Assembly: GCA_030737875.1 (NCBI GenBank)
Contig: CM060915.1
Coordinates: 568,834,577 to 568,898,576, forward strand
Origin: Allium sativum
Lineage: Eukaryota; Streptophyta; Magnoliopsida; Asparagales; Amaryllidaceae
DNA length: 64,000 bases
Direction of reading: 5' to 3'
A program made the position numbers and the translations under genes. Under the pieces are notes generated by a model. That model worked only from the letters and a program-made list of their open reading frames with translations, was not told the DNA's origin and did not search any database. Position 1 is the stretch's first letter, and each line of letters opens with the position of its first letter. Positions 12,806 through 26,088 of this stretch are shown piece after piece.

Positions 12806-14475
12806 GACTCCTCTTCACAAACTCTTCAATCTCCTGTCCATCTCCTTAAACTCGCGCTCGCCAGAGGATTTCCAATCTCGAGACTTCAACCGCCCTCTAC
12901 AGTAAACCATCGATCATAAAAATCACGCAAATTCCCACATCTTCCACTGACGATGTTAAATCCTACCACGAAATCGAATCAAAACTCCATTTCAAAGATT
13001 AATGCTTCAATCCTTCACATCGTCTAGCCCTAAGTTCGCTGACTGGAACGATGAACCCAAAACAGTGATTGCACTAAACAAAAACCTTACTGAAAGAACG
13101 AGCAAGTCTTCATGAATCCCAATATATGAGTTTTACAATTTACAGACTTTGTTTTGAATTCTAATGATTTTTGTAAGATCATGTTTTGAAGAAGAGGAAA
13201 GAAACAGCGGCCGGTATCAAACTTCAGAAGAGTGGAATTAGGTCTTAAGAGAATAGTTAAGGGGGTATTATATAGGGATAAGTTTGGTTTGAGCTTCATT
13301 TATTTTTATCATTTAAAACTGCTATTGACAGAAATAAAGATACCGGTGAGATGGCCAACGTCCCACGAGCCCAAAAATATAAAAATATAGACTAGTTTAC
13401 TTATTCTGTGAAATCTCCAAAATACTGACTTAGGGTGCACAATAATTTAAACTACTTTATATTCATTTTTCCCTTCTAAAAATTCATATGATCACATACG
13501 ATACCTAAAAATACTGAAAATTGACATGCAGCTAGAGTTTGACATTACGGTCCCAACGAAACTGGTTTCGTCGAATTCCGACTCTGTTTGCTCACACAAC
13601 GTATTTTTAACCGTCAAAATACTGATTGTTTCTCACTCTAAAAATCTGTACGGGCACTCAGTGACTCTAAAAATCACGAAACCGGAAATCTAACAACTAT
13701 TTGACAGTGCGGATCCAACAAAATTAGTTTCGTCGAATTCCATCCTCGTTTGCTAAAGTGGCTATTTTTAAAGCTGTAGATGACCCATTTAAATATATAA
13801 ATATAATTAAATTAAATATTTATAAATAAATATTATCTTATATATTCACATACGATATCATACAGCTTTAGAATATTCCTATATGAATTTCTAACTTGAT
13901 ATTTCAAATCTGGGTCAACCAGATATTCGGTTTATATTGAAATTCCTTTTAAAAATATAAATAATTCCTTTATAAATTATAAAGGAATTCCACAACGACT
14001 TTTCTAAAATTTGATTTGGACATAAATCAAAATCTACACGACGAAATCCCGAATTTTCTCTTCCACTAGAAAGATATACTCCAACAGCTCCTAACGTTTC
14101 TTGTTTCAAAGAAATCCGACTTAAAACGAATCCTGTACATTCAGTTGAAGTTCAAATCGCCAAATCGCGAACTGCAGCACTATTTCGAGCTCGATTATAA
14201 TTATAATATAACTATACGTTCAAACTGTCATTTATATAATATATTCGTTATTCTAATTCAATTTTAAACTGAATTAAATATCACAGATGATCCAGTTCAC
14301 ACCATATCGCCATTCAACCAATTCTGATTATTTCAGAATTAAATATATTATTTAATTTATTATTTTAATTAAATATTCCCAGCTATTTAATTAAACCACC
14401 ATTTAATTCACTATATCACTATTTATATAATTAAATAAATTAATTATAATACCTCTGCAAATGCGGGTCATTACA
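12806..14475 (-). repeat. N3 3' LTR, first 1670 bp
   Basis: Matches 20012-21691 closely over its whole length and ends at CATTACA, next to a polypurine tract. Small antisense frames at 13087-13299 and 13915-14109 recur in the other LTR at 20293-20505 and 21131-21325 with changes at many residues and are treated as LTR sequence, not genes. Confidence 0.88.
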
Positions 14476-15985
14476 ATCTTCCCCACTTAAAATAATTCCG
14501 TCCTCGAAATTGCTAAGGTAGAGAACGTATCTATCGACTGGTTAGAACATATTTGTTCACTTCTTAACTTCAGTTTCAACTGAACCAATTTAATTTCAAT
14601 TAAATTATTAATCAATTCTTATCAATGAAAATTTTCAAAAATCCTGAAAATTTTCTAATGCCTTAATTTTTTTGAAAAATTTCGCCATAACCTCCTTTGT
14701 ACTGGTCAATAGGTCAAACTCCATCTCGTCTCTCCGGGCCATCTCCATCCCAAAAGAAAATCAAACATCCAAGCGGCTTGCCGATTCGGCTCATAAATCT
14801 TATATCCAATAGAAATATAAACTTGTACCTTTTGTCGGCATATCATTGTATCCTTTCCACCTGTTATCAATTCAGCGGATACAAGGGTCATCCCAATCAA
14901 ATTCCAATCTGCTTTTATCCACAAATCCAACCATTCGCTTATATCCAGGCCAAATATTATTTCAAACTCGAGTTTCATTCTTGATTCCACTCTTAACTTG
15001 ATTATCACATTACACTTCAAATTCGAATCTCATAATCCAATTTGTCTTGATATCATTCTAATTCAATTCCAGTTACCACTTTACTGGCTTTACTTTATTT
15101 CAAATTTGCTTTCACAAATTTCTGTTAAATTTGTTTTTAATTCAAACAGTCTTTCCCTGGGAGTTTTTTTAAACAGTTTACTCTTTTCAAAAATCAAAAT
15201 TTCCTTTTTTAAATTCAACACAACTTGTCTTTCCCAAAACAAATTCAAAACAGTATCTTTGGTAGTAATTCATCACTTACAACTCGAAAATGAATACTGA
15301 TGATGCAGCTGTCATCATCAGAATCTATTTTCTAGCGATCGAAGTGAGTTCAATACTATAAAACCATTTCTAAACATTTCCACTTTGAAATTCATTTAAA
15401 AATATAATTCACACTGCTTGTAAAACAATTTAAAATCTCCCAGGATCTTAAATTTTCCTTATATTTAATCCAAATCCATTTACAAACACTTATCCAATTT
15501 TTCCAGAATTTTAATTCAATTTCTGGTTTAAATTCAGATTTATTTCATCTGATTTCACGTATTTCACTTATATGAATTCTGATTGGTTATTTACATAACC
15601 ATTTAATTTATAATCTTACTCGATTATAATAACAACCAATATATCAACTTATATTATAATTTTGATATATATATCTTCTCTATGTCAAGATATAATTTGG
15701 GTAAACTTATTTTAATTTACCCTCTTTTCAAAACATATCGTGTCGACCCATCGTATTTGAGTGTTTAGTAACTCCTACCGATACAGTGGATAAAACTGAT
15801 CGACCAGAACCCATAAACAACTCAACCAATAAATCACCACAATATAAAACAATTTTTATATCAATAAAAAATACGCTCACTCGTATATATACACTCAACT
15901 CAATCTAGGGTATTACTAACCCTTTCTCTATAGAGTCAAGCCACAGAGCCAAGGTAATTCACTTAACTTAAGCTCTGATACCAAC
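14476..15985 (-). other. N3 internal region without genes
   Basis: On the - strand the primer site TGGTATCAGAGC occupies 15983-15972, two bases from the LTR. The purine-rich tract TTTTAAGTGGGGAAGAT ends at 14476 against the 3' LTR. Between them are about 1.5 kb of AT-rich sequence. Frames of about 100 codons on both strands (14697-15300) carry no motif I recognise. This is a minimal, non-autonomous interior. Confidence 0.75.
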
Positions 15986-17929
15986 TATAATGACCCGGAT
16001 TTTGGCGACTTTAGTTATCGACATAAACATGATGACGACTAACCAAACATCGAAAAATCCCGGTAATTAATGAAAGAAATTAGAGGGTGAGGATAGATAA
16101 GATAGAAACTTAGAATAAAAGAAGAAGAAGAACACAACATCAGAGTAACACGAACCTCACAGCGGAACGAATAACATATAATAGATAACATACCCTTGAA
16201 ATAAAATCAGTATATGTATACAATAACATTATCAGAGTACAACACTTACAACACAGCGGAAATAACTATAGCTATATGATCTTGAAGCCTCCTGCTCCAG
16301 CTCTTCAAGTATCTGTAAATCCTGACTACTTGACTGCCCGTACAAAATTGGGCACCCAAGAGTTTAGGGAAAACAAAACAAAATAAACTCCGGGTCAGTC
16401 ATGGGACTGGTATGAGTAAAACAGTTTTAAACGGTTTGAACAAGTAAACGATATCTCATAAGACCACGCCATATAACGGAACGGGTTTTTCCCTTATGAG
16501 AATCCAAAATATCTTTATATCAAAAACCTTTTGATATTATAATAATGTCTATCAACCACAGTATAATAATCATCTAGTAGAAACGCTTTCATCTCACGTT
16601 CTACATATATAGTATACAATCAAAACCGCAAGCACGTATTGGGTAATGGATTTCCAACTATGACAAGGTATGGAACCACCTTCCGTTCAGTGTACTCTAG
16701 GAACGATACACTGGAGTTCAACAAGAACATCTTGCAACTCAGCCACACATGACCGACCACTTATTTCGCTTGAGTGTATCGAATGTATATCACCAACGGT
16801 TGGGATCAGCAACCGTTTCCCGTATATATGGGACAACATTGATAGATTTAAGAAGCAAATGAATATTCTCTAGATAGGTGATTATACACCCTTCTTCGGA
16901 GCGACTGACTTAGCCATGCTGCCTGCCCGATTTTTGTCATTTCCTGGTTGTTGAGGCCAGAGGTTAAGCTTTATCATCACATCAAATTCACTTCGAATGC
17001 TACATTGTCAGATCCATCGAAAATCACTAATTGACGTCTGCAACAGTACATTATGTGTTAGCTAAAGAAGTTTCCTTCTCCGCTTCCACTCTTGGTACGG
17101 TTGAAGAAATCAATGTACGTGACCTTTCTGAAAATACTCTGTCATACATTCATCCATACAAGTCATCCAGGAACAGGATGAACCGAAGGCACTATTCAGT
17201 ACATCCATCTTAGGCACTGTTATCTAAGACTTATACAATAGCCCTTGCACTTTACTCCGTCTTCAATTATCTTTGGCATATATGATTCGCAACGCTTATG
17301 CCAATACAGAGTGGTTCTTTGGATAATAATCTAACCGGTCACTCCATATTAACAACGTTAAAATGGTCAAAACTTCGATAGTCTGTGATTTAACTATCGA
17401 AGAAAAACACGTATGCAAACAACTATATCATTTCCAGATGGAAATTCTATCAATCAATCATCAATTATATATATATATATCTATATATATATATATACTC
17501 ATATTTCCTATTTCAATATTTGATTATGTTTCTGATTCTATTTGGAAAACATTTCCAAATCTTCTTTACTTGGATTTAAACAGATGTTTAAATCAACATC
17601 GCGACGACAACTCAAACCACTATAATTATTTACTAAATCACTTAACCACTTTCACTCTCGAACCTTAACCATTTCTAAATTAAAAACGAAGTCAATCAAG
17701 TTGGGGTATAACTACCTCTCAGACCTTAACTGAACAACATTTCAAATCTCGAAATAGGGTAAGTTCATCTTTTAACCCTTTAACACTTCCTTACGACCCC
17801 TCGGATTCTATTTACGAACCCCCTTCTTTTACAAGTTTACGTGATTATAACAATGGTGTTATAATCTCCTTCATCCGAAATATATTATCTTTAATATGAC
17901 TTTTATTTCCTAACTCGAATAATATAACG

Positions 17930-18615
17930 ACAACTAATTTATTTACTCCTATTCGGTTAACTCTAATCTATAACTCTTATTCGATGAACTTTTATTCCAT
18001 TTAACTCTTTCTGGATTTACTCTTATTCGAATAACTTGTATTTGATAATCTCTCTTCTTCGAATAAACTATATTTGATTTAACTCCTGTTGAATAACTAG
18101 ATTCGATTTACTCCCTTCGAATATCTCTAATTCGATTAACTCACTTTGAATATCTACTATATTCGTTTAACTCCTTTCTTCGAATAAACTAATATTCGAT
18201 TAACTCATTTAATTCTATTCGAATAAACTATATTCGATTAACTCATTTGATTTAACTCTAATCGATTAACTCCATCGAATAAATAAATTCGATAACTCCT
18301 TCGAATAACCAATATTCTATAACTCACTTCGATTAAACTAATCGATAACTCTATTTAATTCTATTCGAATAACTAATATTCGATTAACGCAAATTTTATT
18401 AACTCTATTTAATTAACCCTATCGATTTAACTCTAACTGGTTAACTCTAATTGATTAATCCTAATTGGTTAACTCTAATTGATTAACCCTAACTGGTTAA
18501 CTCTTCTGACTCATTTTGATTAACACATTTTGATTAACTCTATTCGAAAAACTAATATTCGATTAACTTCTCTCGAATAATCTGTATTCGATTAACTCCT
18601 TTGATCTATTCCCTT
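17930..18615. repeat. Degenerate TTCGATTAACTC array in N3 LTR
   Basis: Short words such as TTCGAATAACT, ATTCGATTAACTC and GATTAACTCTAA recur dozens of times over about 700 bp with no fixed period. It is a degenerate short-unit tandem array. Confidence 0.75.
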
Positions 18616-18639
18616 TCTGTTTGTTTACTTAACAAATAA

Positions 18640-19040
18640 CTATTCCCTTTTCAATCCTATTTATTTACAATTAAATATTTCTTTTATCTTCTTTTCTATT
18701 TATTTAACAAATAAATATCTCCTTTATCTTTTCTATTTATTTAACAAATAAATATCTCCTTTATCTTTTCTATTTATTTCTAAGTGAATAATCCCTATTT
18801 AATATTTTATTTATTTAACAAATAAATAATCCATTTTATAGTATCTTATCTATTTATTCTAAATAAATAATTCACTTTATAAATATTCCATTTATAAAGA
18901 TTTCCCTTCATTTATAATTCCACTTAAACGTATTTCCAATTTATAAATATTCCATTTATAAATATTTCTATTTATAAATATTCTATTTATAAATATTCTC
19001 TTTTATGAAATCCTTTGATTTTATAAATATTCTCTTTTCA
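18640..19040. repeat. AT-rich short tandem repeats in N3 LTR
   Basis: The block TATTTATTTAACAAATAAA with CTCCTTTATCTTTTC repeats at roughly 38-bp spacing, then TTTATAAATATTC units follow. Many units are self-complementary. Confidence 0.72.
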
Positions 19041-21691
19041 ATATTCTGGTATGTTATGGTGTTTAACACATCAAGTCACGATGTCCAATATCGTCCACAC
19101 ACATAAAATCAACAATGGATTATAAACCACGTCACACATCACAATATATGAAAACAATAAAATAACCGTTGAGGAATCCAGTCGGATTCCTCCAACCTGT
19201 TTCCTTGCATCCATAGATGTTACACAATAAAATCAACATCACTTTCAGTTCCATATGATATATTCTGTTAACCAGAATCAATATAGAAATTCAACTAACT
19301 GACTAGCCGTTCAATCAAACAGTCAACACACAGTCAATCAGCCAATATTTAACAGTTCTAAAAATACAACATGAAATTATAAACTGTTCAGAGTTGGTAA
19401 GATTTACTCACATTGGCAGTTCATCATTAAAGAACGATAAACTGTTGTTTGATTTGAATCAAACAGTTTATTTCTCCATAAATCCAAACGAGCTTCACTC
19501 CACTCCCAGTCAGTTCCATTGGGTAGTGTCCATCCATTCGATCCCAACGGATCTTGTTTCGGGGAATTCTGATCACGTATGAAGATGTTATAGCTTATAC
19601 AAGTTTATACACATTAATCAAATTAAACTGAATTTCCTTTTTTAATAATTGGGCCTACACCTTCATAAATCTGGCCCATGACCCCTCATCCCAAGTCCAT
19701 AACCGTTTCTCCTTTCTTCCCCGATGCCAAAAACACGTCGCTCCTCCTACTTCCAAACCATGATTCCTTACATAATTTCCTTATACCAATTTCTTCCATT
19801 CCCTTAAGTTTAAAAATGAAGTATAATAAATAAATACTAGGCTCACCCATTTCTTTAAGGCCAACATCTCAATACCCGTGTCCATGTTCTTTTTCTTCCA
19901 CCCAACGAAGTAGTTAAATCCCACTCCTGTTTACTCCTCCATTACTGTCGCTTCCCCCACCATTTTCCTGACTTCCACTTCATGATACTTCAACCCAAAA
20001 AAAATCCATTCGACTCCTCTTCACAAACTCTTCAATCTCCTGTCCATCTCCTTAAACTCGCGCTCGCCAGAGGATTTCCAATCTCGAGACTTCAACCGCC
20101 TTCTATAGTAAACCATCGATCATAAAAATCAGGCAAATTCCCACGTCTTCCACTGACGATGTTAAATCCTACCATGAAATCGAATCAAAACTCCATTTCA
20201 AAGATTAATGCTTCAATCCTTCACATCGTCTAGCCCTAGGTTCGCTGACTGGAACGATGAACCCAAAACAGTGATTGCACTAAACAAAAACCTTACTGAA
20301 AGAACGAGCAAGTCTTCATGAATCCCGATATATGAGTTTTACAATTTGCAGACTTTGTTTTGAATTCTAATGATTTTCGTAAGATAACATTTTGAAGAAG
20401 AGGAAAGAAACAGCAGTCGGTTTCAAACTTCAAAAGAGTGGAATTAGGTCTTAAGAGAATAGTTATGGGGGTATTATATAGGGATAAGTTTGGTTTGAGC
20501 TTCATTTATTTTTATCATTTAAAACTTCTATTGACAGAAATAAAGATACCGGTGAGATGGCCAACGTCCCACGAGCCCAAAAATATAAAAATATAGACAA
20601 GTTTACTTATTCTGTGAAATCTCCAAAATACTGACTTAGGGTGCACAATAATTTAAACAACCTTATATTCATTTTTTCCTTCTAAAAATTCGTATGATCA
20701 CATACGATACTTAAAAATCATGAAAATTGATATGCAGCTAGAGTTTGACATTACAGTCCCAATGAAACTGGTTTCGTCGAATTCTGACTCCGTTTGCTCA
20801 CACAGCGTATTTTTAACCGTCAAAATACTGATTGTTTCTCACTCTAAAAATCCGTACGGGCACTCAGTGACTCTAAAAATCACGAAACTGGAAATCTAAC
20901 AACTATTTGACATTGCGGATCCAACAAAATTAGTTTCGTCGAATTCTGACCTCGTTTGCAAAAGTGGCTATTTTTAAAGCTCTGGATGACCCATTTAAAT
21001 ATATAAATATATTTAAATATAATTAAATTAAATATTTATAAATAAATATTATCGTATATATTCACCTACGATATCATACAGCTTCAGAATATTCCTATAT
21101 GAATTTCTAACTTGATATTTCAAATCTGGGTCAACCCGATATTCTGTTTATATTGAAATTCCTTTTAAAAATATAAATAATTCCTTTATAAATTATAAAG
21201 GAATTCCACAGTGACTTTTCTAAAATTTGATTTGGACATAAATCAAAATCTACACAACGAAATCCCGATTTTTCTCTTCCACTAGAAAGATATACTCTAC
21301 CAGCTCCTAACGTTTCATGTTTCAAATAAATCCGACTTAAAACGAATCATGTACATTCAGTTGAAGTTCAAATCGCCAAATCGCGAACTGCAGCGCCATT
21401 TCGAGCTCGATTATAATTATAATATAACTATACGTTCAAACTGTCATTTATATAATATATTTGTTGTTCTAATTCAATTCTAAACTGAATTAAATATCAC
21501 AAATGATCCAGCTCACACCATATCGCCATTCAGCCAATTCTGATTATTTCAGAATTAAATATATTATTTAATTTATTATTTTAATTAAATATTCCCATCT
21601 ATTTAATTAAACCACCATTTAATTCACTATATCACTATTTATATAATTAAATTAATTAATTATAGTACCTCTGCAAATGCGGGTCATTACA

Positions 21692-21814
21692 TACAGGTTC
21701 TTTGATTAGTTCTTCATCTTAACCCTTTTCTTATGGAAATCGTCCCGTGCTGGTTGGGCATTGGTACAGCGACATTTCGGAGAAATGTCAGATGGTGCAG
21801 GGCGGGCCATCATA
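21692..21814 (+). repeat. N4 5' LTR remnant
   Basis: Same length as 28365-28487 and similar throughout, including GCTGGTTGGGCATTGGTACA. The end reads CATCATA where the 3' LTR ends TGTCACA. N3 removed contact with the rest of this LTR. Confidence 0.88.
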
Positions 21815-21816
21815 CT

Positions 21817-21829
21817 TGGTATCAAAGCC
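21817..21829 (+). other. N4 primer binding site
   Basis: TGGTATCAAAGCC, one mismatch from the initiator-Met complement, two bases after the LTR end. Confidence 0.85.
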
Positions 21830-22024
21830 TAGGTTGCATAGTTAACCTAGGGGAACACATCAGGGAGAAATAGTATATGTATATGAGAGCGCGTATTTGT
21901 GATATTTGGTTTTCAAAAACTATGTATATATATATACATACCATTAGTATAGCTAAGGATGAGGTCGCACTGCACTGGCACCACTAAGGATATGGTTAAT
22001 GATTTTCTCTTTACAGATTGAACG

Positions 22025-23016
22025 ATGAGCCGATATATGAGGAGTACGGGTTCAGGGGCCAACAATGGGAATGTCCCTGATATGAGGACGATGTTTACTG
22101 CCTTCATGCGAAAGATGCTTAGGGATGCTCAGGGAGTTGTTCCTAATGCTGCTAACGGTGGTGGTGCAGTAGTGCAGGCGCCTAGAGCCGATTTCGCCAA
22201 GCTTAACAAGGATTATACTAGTCTTGGTGGGAAGCCGTTCCATGGAATGGAATCGGCTACGGATGTTCAAGATTGGTTGGATAGTTATGAGCGCATCTTC
22301 GAGGGTTTGGGAATCGATGATAAAATGAAGAGAAGGTCAGCATCGAACCAGCTCCAAGGACGGGCTATGAATTATTGAAATGCTATTAAAGCAGCTACTC
22401 CAGAGGATCAAGTTACTTGGAATCAGTTTAAGACTTGCTTCAGTGAATAGTTTATTCTAGCTGCTCAGAAATCAGAATTGTTTAGGAAGTTTTTGGAGGT
22501 TAAGAAGAATGGTAGGGCAGCCTCAGAGCTTAAGAAGAATGGATTATCTCTTATTGACACCGCCAAGAAGAAGAACGAGAAGTTCATAACTGGCTTAGAT
22601 GAGTACTTGGGGAAAGGCTTATAAACCACATCGATGAGATGTTCGAGTTTATTGTAGGGAAAGCCTTGAGATCAGAGAGTCTTTACCCTAAGTCAAAGAC
22701 CGAAGTTGCTATTGCATCTACAGGGGAGCCGAAACCGCAAGCAAGCAGTGGAGGCAAGGAAAAGTCCCAGAATAAGAGGAATCAAAACCAAACCCAGGAT
22801 GGACATAATAATAAGAATAAGAAAGATGGCGAGTGCTTTAGCTGTGGAAAGAAGGGCCACTATACCAGAGATTTTCAGGAAAAGCCTGGGGAAAGGAAGT
22901 GCTTCAACTGTGGCCAAGCGGGACATCACAAGGATAATTGTTTGCAACCTCCTAAGGAGAAGCAGATCGTGAAAGCATATGCTATCAACGTTGTTCCTTC
23001 TTCATCGAATGCCTAA
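22025..23016 (+). pseudogene. gag: N4 gag (broken)
   Basis: The capsid-like part begins with an ATG at 22025 and reads 117 codons to a TGA at 22376, within a typical retrotransposon gag stretch (GKPFHGMESATDVQDWL). The same frame continues with further stops to about 22620 (motifs TPEDQVTWNQF, FLEVKKNG). The nucleocapsid follows at 22639-23016 with two CCHC knuckles: the first has lost its last Cys (to Phe), the second, CFNCGQAGHHKDNC, is complete. Several stops make the gene non-functional. Confidence 0.85.
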
Positions 23017-23040
23017 ACTGCAGCACAAAAGGGAAAGGGT

Positions 23041-23520
23041 TTCATTATTCAAGGTATGCTTTCTGTTTATGATGTTCTAGTTCGAGTGTTGTTTGATACC
23101 GGGGCTTCCTATTCCTTTATATCTAGTGACGTAGTAGATAGGTTAGGATTGGAACCCGAGATAGTTGATAGACCTTTAGTTGTGACAAACCCGATTAGTG
23201 GCTCGACTAGCCTTAGTATGATTTGTTGTAATGTGGTCTTATTGAGTCATGGATGTACGTTTGCTTATGATTGCTTTGTATTAGGCTTTACTGGGTATGG
23301 CATTATTTTGGGAGTCGATTGGCTCTAAAGGTATGGGGTGGTGGTGGATTGTGAGCGGTCTTTGGTGACCATTAGAGTGGATGATGCGAGGAGGGTACTG
23401 TTTGGTAGCCTACCTAGTGATGGGGTGATGGCAAGTTTTCTAAATTCCCTCAACATCCCGCATGATGAGTTGACAGATGTGCCTATTGCTGCCGAGTATC
23501 GGACATCTTCGGGGAAGTGA
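23041..23520 (+). pseudogene. N4 aspartic protease (broken)
   Basis: The frame at 23056 contains the active-site motif LFDTGASYSF and ends at ILGVDWL followed by TAA (23326-23328). Past the stop the same frame goes on (RYGVVVDCERSLVTI) to 23520. The residues match retropepsin of gypsy elements, which would process the polyprotein. A further frameshift near 23508 separates it from the RT start. Confidence 0.83.
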
Positions 23521-23712
23521 CCGGACTTCCACCATACCAAGAGATCGAGTTTCAGATTGATTTAGAGGAAGACGCCAGACCTATAGTGATGCCGCTTCGT
23601 CGTATGGCACCAAGGGAGCAGCGAGAGCTCGAAGTGCGAGTAAGCAATCTTTTGAAGAAGGGATTTATCCGAAGAAGTGTTTCTGGGTAGGGAGCACCAG
23701 TTTTATTTGACA
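23508..23712 (+). pseudogene. pol: N4 reverse transcriptase N-terminal piece
   Basis: The frame reads DIFGEVTGLPPYQEIEF and then PLRRMAPREQRELE, typical of the region before the RT fingers, then LLKKGFIRRSVSG and a stop. No downstream RT motifs, including the YxDD active site, follow. About 1.3 kb of unrelated-looking sequence takes their place. Confidence 0.75.
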
Positions 23713-25034
23713 TTAAGGCCGATGATTCCCTTCGCTTAAGTGAGGACTCGAATTGAAGATGGAGTTGAGAATAACTCTTCTGATGAGAGTGCTAAGGAAT
23801 CATCAATAGTTCGGAGTGTTCTAAGTGGACTCGAAGCGGGGGTATTTAGGGACACTCATTTACCTTGGATCCATTGGACGTGATCTAGTTATCCTTGGAG
23901 GATAAACATACGTTAGATGTGCGGTAGTCCGTTTAGAGCTGAGACTTCCATTAGCCCTTGAGATTGGTTGGACCAGTCATATGGGTATCGACGTATTAAT
24001 GGTTTAGCAGGTGATAAATAGGACTTGTTCAATGAATTCTATGAATTGTTTAGGACCTTATGTTGATGTTCTCTTTGGCTCAAGAATGGTAATAACTTTG
24101 GAGTGAATTCAATGGGGAAATCTCGAAGTGATAAGATGTGTTCGTTGATCGTGGAGATGTGACGAAGGTTAGAATGATTCAAGTTGGACTTGAACTCGTA
24201 AATAATGGTTACTCGTTGATCTTGGAGATGCAACGAGTAGGGAGACGACTCATGTTGGACTTGAGTTTTGGGGTGATAGATACTCGAGATTGGGTCTGAG
24301 CTTGTGGATAGTTACTGGCGATGCCGACTAAAGTTATGAAGGGATTATCATTGTCGTAAGTTGTAACGGGCTAAAAGCAAGGGTGTAATAGGGGCGCCTA
24401 AAAGATAAGTTGGACTAGTCAAATACCCTGGACCTATTAGATGGGCCTAGTTGTCTCTGGGAGGCAAATGTACGTTGAACATGCAGTAGCCTGATTAGAA
24501 CTGGGGTTATCATTAGCCCTTGACGGATGGCATGGTGACATAGCTAGTCATACGATTTACGATGGTTTCAAAGCAGGATTCACAGTGATAGCCGAAGTCG
24601 GTTATGATGATTGGTTTCTTTGTTGAACCATCTCACGTGCATTGTCCAATGTCGAAGGAAACGTTTCTTTGGTGCTTGTCTGATACTGGTTTAGGCCTCT
24701 GGGGCTTGTACTTGAGGGATGTTGAATTCAGTTAAGATGGTTCATGTGAGACGTATAAATTGGATGTTATGAGTGTTGTTGTTTGGTTGCTTTTGATTGT
24801 TAGGATTGAATGGCTTATTCTGGTTTTGTCCTGATGTAAGGTTGGAATGTTTTTGTTATAAAGGTTGTCACTGTCGAATGTGGGGAATTGGGCTTGGAGT
24901 TCTTCTCTAGTAATGTGACTGGTAGATTGATGGTTAATCTGCCTATCCTCATATACTTTATTGATGATGTTAGTTAGCTGTTTTATCACTCAGTAAGATA
25001 GTTGTACCCAATGTTAATGGATTGAGAGATGGAG
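23713..25034 (+). other. N4 scrambled stretch replacing RT and RNase H
   Basis: No protein motif is readable. A degenerate direct duplication is visible: the block around 23860-23960 (CATTAGCCCTTGA near its end) resembles that around 24410-24530, about 560 bp later, and shorter repeats TCGTTGATC.TGGAGATG occur at about 24143 and 24213. The sequence seems to have been rearranged after loss of the coding region. Confidence 0.55.
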
Positions 25035-25180
25035 TGTATGAATTGCCAGTTAGCTATAGCCGAGCAAAAGAAGCCTTGTGGTTTATTACAACCGTTGGAA
25101 ATTCCCAAATGGAAATAGGAACAAGTCTCAATGGATTTCATTGACGGCTTACTAAGGACTAGATCGGGTCATGACAGTAT
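25035..25180 (+). pseudogene. pol: N4 integrase N-terminal relic
   Basis: CQLAIAEQKKPCGLLQPLEI then PKWK, a TAG stop (25116-25118), and SMDFIDGLLRTRSGHDSI match the zinc-finger end and core start of plant gypsy integrase. The first catalytic Asp (MDF) is kept. The reading then jumps directly to sequence that normally follows the catalytic Glu, so most of the D-D-E core is deleted. Confidence 0.8.
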
Positions 25181-25183
25181 TGG

Positions 25184-25882
25184 GTGAATCGTGTACTAGA
25201 GGATCCCTTGAGAGCTTGTATATTAGATTTTGGTGGGTCATGGGATGACCATTTGCATCTGGTTGAGTTCGCATATAATAATAGTTATCAGTACAGTATT
25301 GGTATGGCTCCATTTGAAGCTTTGTATGGAATACCGTGCAACTCGCCATCATGTTGGTTGGAAACTTGTTAGAAATTTGTGCTTGGGCCGGATGTAATAA
25401 GAGAAACTTCCGATAAGATCAAGGTTATCCAACATCGAATGAAGGCTACCCAAGATAGGCAGAAGAGTTAAGTTGATAAAAGACGAAGAGATTTGGAATT
25501 CTTCGTTAACGACTTAGTATTTGTCAAGATCTCCCCGTTGAAGAATGTGATTCGTTTTGGTAGGAGAAGTAAGTTAGTACTAATGTTTGTAGGTCCATTT
25601 CCCGTTCTCGAGCGAGTTTGGAATTCGGCGTATAAAGTTGAGCTGCCTGACAAGATGGCAGGAGTTCACAACGTATTTCATGTTTCCCAGCTAAGGAAGT
25701 TCGTGCACACCCCTGATATGACTATTTCACCAGATAAGTTAGATTATATCGAGGTAGAACTTGAGGTGGTTGGGAACCGCATACCAATTCGTATGATTGG
25801 ATACGATACGAAGCAACTTCGAAGAAAGACGGTGGAACTAGTTAAAGTCCAGTGGGGTGATAATGAGGACGTCTGTACTTAG
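25184..25882 (+). pseudogene. pol: N4 integrase C-terminal part
   Basis: After the core deletion the frame reads FAYNNSYQ and MAPFEALYG, then a stop. A second frame (25493-25882, 129 codons) carries the GPF/Y module (FVGPFPVLERVWNSAYKVEL, VFHVSQLRKF) and a tail LRRKTVELVKVQWG like the chromodomain-type end of Tekay/Del integrases. Stops separate the pieces. Confidence 0.8.
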
Positions 25883-26088
25883 GAAATAGAGGAGAATGTA
25901 AGGAAGTCGTATCCAGAACTCTATGTCTGGTAAGATTTTTATTGCGATATAGTTATTCCCTTGTTAGTAAACCACATGCTAGGGTAGGCTTGTTATGTTA
26001 TGTGTGTTTGATTATTTATAAATGGTTGATAGGCATGCGGGCCATCATTTTATGTTTTGGTTAAGGAATTTGGGGGGCGAAATTTCTT

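Larger units (their letters stand above)
12806..21691 (-). mobile_element. N3: giant-LTR element with 1.5-kb interior
   Basis: On the - strand the order is 5' LTR (21691-15986), primer site (15983-15972), interior, polypurine tract (about 14491-14476) and 3' LTR (14475-12806, then cut by N2). The LTR starts share about 1.67 kb (12806-14475 against 20012-21691) with a few percent divergence, so the insertion is older than N1. The interior has no readable retroelement protein. The right flank TACAG shows insertion in the 5' LTR of N4, whose other LTR gives the empty site near 28365. Confidence 0.83.
15986..21691 (-). repeat. N3 5' LTR (about 5.7 kb)
   Basis: The right end CATTACA at 21691 equals the right end of 14475. 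The left end reads TATAATGACCC instead of the expected TGTAATG, one G to A change, and is followed by spacer and primer site. It contains two low-complexity arrays (17930-18615 and 18640-19040). No gene was recognised. Confidence 0.85.

Noticed and set aside
7987..14475. One 6-kb LTR with primer site on one side and polypurine tract on the other
   Set aside because: The TG..CA edge at 12805 and the sharp start of N3 homology at 12806 show two elements, N2 inserted into N3.
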